Below, piece by piece: positions 60,471 through 64,000 of a stretch of DNA of 64,000 nucleotides. The stretch's first letter is position 1. Each line of letters begins with the position of its first letter. The notes beneath the pieces are model-generated. The model ran no database searches, had not been told where the DNA came from, and saw only the letters and a list, made by a program, of their open reading frames with translations. The translations under genes were made by a program, and so were the position numbers. This DNA comes from Litorimonas cladophorae (lineage in GTDB: Bacteria; Pseudomonadota; Alphaproteobacteria; Caulobacterales; Maricaulaceae), in contig NZ_BMYV01000003.1 in assembly GCF_014652455.1 (NCBI RefSeq), positions 335,299 through 399,298 on the forward strand, written 5' to 3'.

Positions 60471-63179
60471 ATGCCAAGCAATGCCGCAAATTCAGAGACC
60501 CGCGAGGCAAAGTCCGAAGCGTCAAAAACGACGACTTCCGCTGTCGGCACAAAAAAGCAGACCTCTAAAAAGGCCTCTGCCGCTCGCATCTCAAAATCGC
60601 CTCGTCGCACAGTTGCGACCTTAACCGCCGACCTAAAGTCTCTCGAATCTCGACTAAAGGGCGCGGACACAAAAAATCGGAATGCGCTCAAATCCCTCGA
60701 AGCGGTTGTCGCAGAGCTCCAATCTGCAACACAGTCATCGAATTCAACACAGAAGGCCGCACTGACGCGGGGCCTGAACGCGCTCGAAGCGCGCATGGAA
60801 GTCTACCTGACCCGCGCCTCAGAACAGGCCCGCGCAGGTGTTCGCCAAGAACTGGCCGCCGTGACCGCGCCAAACGCCAGCATTGAAACGTTAAACCACG
60901 CCGTCCAATCCGCTCACATCCGGCTGAACGAAATGGATGTGTCCCAGCGTGAGTCCATTGTCCGCCTGAACCGCCATATCGCAGGGATCGCCCTATCCGT
61001 TGAAAAACGCCTGATCGGCGAAGCGAAGGCGCGCAAAGCCTCTGCCGCAGCGCTGGATACCAAAATCGACAGCGTTCGGAAAACACTCAACATCCGCGTT
61101 GATCAAGTCGAGACAGAGACTGCCGACGCCTTAAAGGTCGTAGGCGACCGCATTTCGGAATTCGCCTCTGTTCTGGAACAGCGTTCCCATGCCTCTGATG
61201 CCGATACAGCTGCGCGCTTGGCCGATTTGGCCCAAGAAACTCACGCCGACTTCAACCATGTTCAAACCGAAATGACGGCGCGGTTGGAAGCTCTGGAAAC
61301 CATCGCAGCCAATTGGTCACCTGTTGAGGCCGTTTTCCCAGCAAATATGGAAGACCCGCGGGTTGATGAAATGGTGGGTTTGGTTGGCTCCCTCCAAGAC
61401 GAGTTGGGACGCATGCACGCGCGCTTGGCCCTTCTCCAAGATCAACAACAACTCGCATCGACTGCCAGTGTTGACCACGCTTACACACCGTCGAATGTTG
61501 TACCGATGGCCGCGCCACAGCCGGCCACGGCTTATCATCCAGATAATCCTTACGCCGATGCGGCGCGCGCACTTGAAGCCTCCATCGCAGAAGCCACAAG
61601 CGAGGGGGCTTCGACTGACCAACCGAAACCTTCAAAGTTTCGCCGAAACAAGGACGCCGCAGCGCCGTCCAGCCACGTCCCGCAAGAATTCGACCCCGCG
61701 TCATTCTTAGCCTCTCACCCCGCCGCTTCGCACCCGGCCTATGAGGGCGTTCAGGACGGACCACCGAACCAGCCGCCAAGCCTCGAAATGCCGCCGAATT
61801 TGGGCGGACCAATCCCGACACCCATGGCACCGCCCGTTGCGCCGGCCCCGCCTGTCGCGCCGCCGATGGCCAGCGTCGGAGCACACTCTGTCCAGTCGCA
61901 AGTTATCGAACCTGTCATGCCGGCCCCGATGCCTGTTTCCACCTACGCCGATCCCGCCTATGCCGAAAGCGATGACATGCGGGCCGAACGCATTGGCGGA
62001 GAAAACCGTCGCAAACCTTCTTTGCCAAAGCTCCCGATTACGGGACGCAATCTGCGCGTCGGCGCCTTGGCCGCTGGCATCGCTGTTGTCGGCCTGATCG
62101 CAGGGAAGACCTTGCTGGGCGGGACCGAAGGTCCAAATTTGCAAGTTGGCAATAATTCCCCGTCGCAGAACATCTCACCCCAAATGGATCAAAACCCGCA
62201 GCGGGTGAATCAAAACGATCTAATGGCCAACGCTGGGCAAACTGCGGATGGCCAAATTTTGGAGACGCAGGCCTTTGGCGCGCCGACCCCGCCAATCGGG
62301 CAATATGCCGAGATGCGAACACCCAATATCCAGCCCGGATCGCAAGATACGCTTGATGGTGCCGTCGCCGCAGGCAATCCGATTGCCCAATTCCAAAAAG
62401 GCCTTGTCCAACTGCAAGCGGGACAGATGGAAGAGGGCGCACGTCTGATCCGCCTCTCTGCCAATCGCAATCAACCCGCCGCCCAATATCGCCTCGCCAA
62501 ACTCTATGAGAGTGGCACGGGCGTCGCCAAAGACATTGTCACCGCCCGTGAATTGGTCGAACGCGCGGCCATTGGTGGCAATCGCATCGCTATGCATGAT
62601 CTCGGCAATTATTACGCTTATGGCCAAGGCGGACTTGAGCGCGATATGAGCCAAGCGCTGGAGTGGTTTAGCAAAGCCGCCGAACGCGGCGTTGTGGATA
62701 GTCAATTTAATGTCGCCTTCCTGCGCGAAGGGAATGAAGGCGTCGCGGCCGATGCCGAAACCGCGCTGTTTTGGTATTACATCGCCGCGCGCCAAGGCGA
62801 TCAAGGTGCACCTGAACGTATTTCGGTTCTGGGCGCGCAAATGGACGCGGCCACGCAAGCTGAAATAAAATCCCGCGCAGACCGCTTTGTCCCGAAACCA
62901 ATCGACGAAGCCGCCAATGGCGTCTTCCGCGATGTGCCTTGGGCCAAAGCCGCGAAAACAGCGGCCGTTGACCCTGCGCGCTCTGCTCAAATCCTAAAAA
63001 TCCGGGAAGCCCAGACCTTGCTGAGCGACCTCGGCTATCAGGTCGGTAGACCCGATGGCGCCGCGGGTCCAAAAACTAGGGCTGCCATTAAACAATTCGA
63101 AGCGGTAAACGGCTTGCCCGAAACGGGCGCTGTCACGGACGAGTTGCTCCAACGTCTTGAAATCGCGGCTGGCGCTTAA
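60471..63179 (+). CDS. PodJ-like polar localisation protein
   Basis: A 902-residue bitopic protein. Residues about 50-290 are a coiled-coil-rich Ala/Lys/Glu segment, 300-520 is a Pro/Ala-rich disordered linker, one transmembrane helix lies at about 530-548, and the periplasmic part has Sel1 repeats (about 626-800; LAKLYESGTGVAKD and NYYAYGQGGLERD) and a PG_binding_1 domain (about 839-897; LLSDLGYQVGRPDG). This order is that of the Caulobacter PodJ scaffold, which places polar organelles. A perfect CtrA box lies upstream. The family is confident; equivalence in function is inferred. Confidence 0.85.
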   Translation: MPSNAANSETREAKSEASKTTTSAVGTKKQTSKKASAARISKSPRRTVATLTADLKSLESRLKGADTKNRNALKSLEAVVAELQSATQSSNSTQKAALTRGLNALEARMEVYLTRASEQARAGVRQELAAVTAPNASIETLNHAVQSAHIRLNEMDVSQRESIVRLNRHIAGIALSVEKRLIGEAKARKASAAALDTKIDSVRKTLNIRVDQVETETADALKVVGDRISEFASVLEQRSHASDADTAARLADLAQETHADFNHVQTEMTARLEALETIAANWSPVEAVFPANMEDPRVDEMVGLVGSLQDELGRMHARLALLQDQQQLASTASVDHAYTPSNVVPMAAPQPATAYHPDNPYADAARALEASIAEATSEGASTDQPKPSKFRRNKDAAAPSSHVPQEFDPASFLASHPAASHPAYEGVQDGPPNQPPSLEMPPNLGGPIPTPMAPPVAPAPPVAPPMASVGAHSVQSQVIEPVMPAPMPVSTYADPAYAESDDMRAERIGGENRRKPSLPKLPITGRNLRVGALAAGIAVVGLIAGKTLLGGTEGPNLQVGNNSPSQNISPQMDQNPQRVNQNDLMANAGQTADGQILETQAFGAPTPPIGQYAEMRTPNIQPGSQDTLDGAVAAGNPIAQFQKGLVQLQAGQMEEGARLIRLSANRNQPAAQYRLAKLYESGTGVAKDIVTARELVERAAIGGNRIAMHDLGNYYAYGQGGLERDMSQALEWFSKAAERGVVDSQFNVAFLREGNEGVAADAETALFWYYIAARQGDQGAPERISVLGAQMDAATQAEIKSRADRFVPKPIDEAANGVFRDVPWAKAAKTAAVDPARSAQILKIREAQTLLSDLGYQVGRPDGAAGPKTRAAIKQFEAVNGLPETGAVTDELLQRLEIAAGA

Positions 63180-63204
63180 ACGACGGCGGCCTTAATCTGA
63201 GCTC

Positions 63205-63672
63205 ATGTCAGATGTTCAAATAAAACGCGCAGACACCCCGCAAGACATAGCGGACGTTCGCGATATATTTATTGAATATCTAAATTTTGTCGAAGCCTTT
63301 CTGGGGCAGTCTCTGGCCTTTCAAAATACCGATACGGAATTTGCCGATTTCCCGCACACCTATGATGCTTTGTTTCTGGCAAGTTTGGGCGCTGAACCTG
63401 TGGCAGCCTGTGGGATAAAACCGTTCAACGGAAAAATTTGCGAATTAAAACGCCTCTATTGCCGACCCGCAGGGCGGGGGCATGGGCTGGGTCGCAAGCT
63501 CACAGAAGCCGCCATTTTGGCCGCACGAAAGATGGGCTATACCACCATGTATCTGGACACAGATCACGGGTTAACCCACGCAAATTCGGTCTATGAATCC
63601 ATCGGATTCCGCGACATCGAAAAATACTACGACAATCCAATGGACAGTCGGTTTATGGCGCTGGACTTATAA
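63205..63672 (+). CDS. GNAT-family N-acetyltransferase
   Basis: A 155-residue acetyl-CoA-dependent acyltransferase. The acetyl-CoA-binding loop is GRGHGLGRKL (about 93-102), preceded by the strand ELKRLYCRPAG and followed by MYLDTDHGLTHANSVYESIGF. The substrate is unknown. It starts 25 bases after the PodJ-like gene and may share its transcript. Confidence 0.9.
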   Translation: MSDVQIKRADTPQDIADVRDIFIEYLNFVEAFLGQSLAFQNTDTEFADFPHTYDALFLASLGAEPVAACGIKPFNGKICELKRLYCRPAGRGHGLGRKLTEAAILAARKMGYTTMYLDTDHGLTHANSVYESIGFRDIEKYYDNPMDSRFMALDL

Positions 63673-64000
63673 GCCAGCTTTTTCAACCTCGGCGCCGCCC
63701 ACAAAAACATGGGGGCGCTTGTATCTCTTAGTCTTCACTGTCTGCGTTGGAAAAATGCCCCGAAAGTCGGGATGTTCGCGAGTGTATTCTAGGGTCCAGC
63801 GGAACTGGATAAGCTAATTTTGTTTTCGACCCCGAAGGGACACTCGCGACGACGCCTTTTTCCAAGATCGGCCGAGCGACCCAGTCGTGGGGTCAACAGC
63901 TCACAATCCGCCACCCAACTTCACTGACATTACCCAGTGTCATCCAATGACAAGCGCCGCTCCTTTCCAGTTAAGTCAATGTGCACCTGACTGCCCGTTG
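63673..64000. other. Gene-free window end
   Basis: The last 328 bases contain no open frame or RNA feature that I can support. Any gene here would lie beyond the window edge. Confidence 0.5.

Overview
The window reads as chromosomal DNA of a stalk/prosthecate-lineage alphaproteobacterium (Caulobacterales/Maricaulales-like, probably marine). Evidence: dnaN-recF next to secB, a Tim44-like protein, MltA and an Smr protein; a YlxR-L7Ae fusion upstream of infB; a SapC-family protein; a PodJ-like polar scaffold preceded by a perfect CtrA box; and UbiH-type ubiquinone synthesis. Genes are densely packed on both strands. No rRNA, tRNA, CRISPR array, transposase or integrase was recognised. The genus assignment is inference.

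Layout. 1-10 kb: DM13 protein, Smr protein, MltA lytic transglycosylase, Tim44-like protein, SecB, DnaN, RecF, UbiH-like hydroxylase and FtsK. 10-14.4 kb: an AT-rich YaaC-family gene wedged tightly between ftsK and an M24 peptidase, then a TIGR03643-type protein, a SlyD-type PPIase and a small Sel1 protein. 14.5-28.8 kb (minus strand): the translation/RNA operon rimP-nusA-ylxR-infB-rbfA-truB-rpsO-pnp, broken by insertions (sulfotransferase, thymidine kinase and PLP decarboxylase between nusA and ylxR; an XRE regulator between infB and rbfA; a lipoprotein between rbfA and truB).

28.8-38.8 kb: a DUF2341/DUF11 secreted protein bounded by two 75-bp direct repeats, a lone AAA ATPase, glutathione synthetase, two tandem fasciclin lipoproteins, a YbjQ / membrane YbjQ / lipase / ArsC-Spx cluster, and the BON lipoprotein, YraN, RsmI group divergent from an LppC/LpoA-like lipoprotein. 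40.2-52 kb: two unknown membrane proteins, a gene-poor 0.8 kb stretch, an EEP-family protein, an M15-like peptidase plus L,D-transpeptidase pair, HemW, RdgB, a DUF2975/HTH pair, a DsbD-type thiol reductase and SapC.

52-64 kb: Zur-type Fur protein, hotdog thioesterase, alpha/beta hydrolase, phosphoesterase, then a minus-strand acyl-CoA catabolism cluster (MerR regulator, two acyl-CoA dehydrogenases, PaiB-like protein, crotonase) behind a 13-bp-armed palindromic operator. Divergent from it is the PodJ-like gene, followed by a GNAT acetyltransferase and about 330 bases with no recognisable gene.

The most interesting signals are the coding-compatible direct repeats around the DUF2341 gene, the AT-rich YaaC insertion, the CtrA box before the PodJ-like gene and the MerR/LiuR-type operator. 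I found no convincing wholly new multi-gene system.
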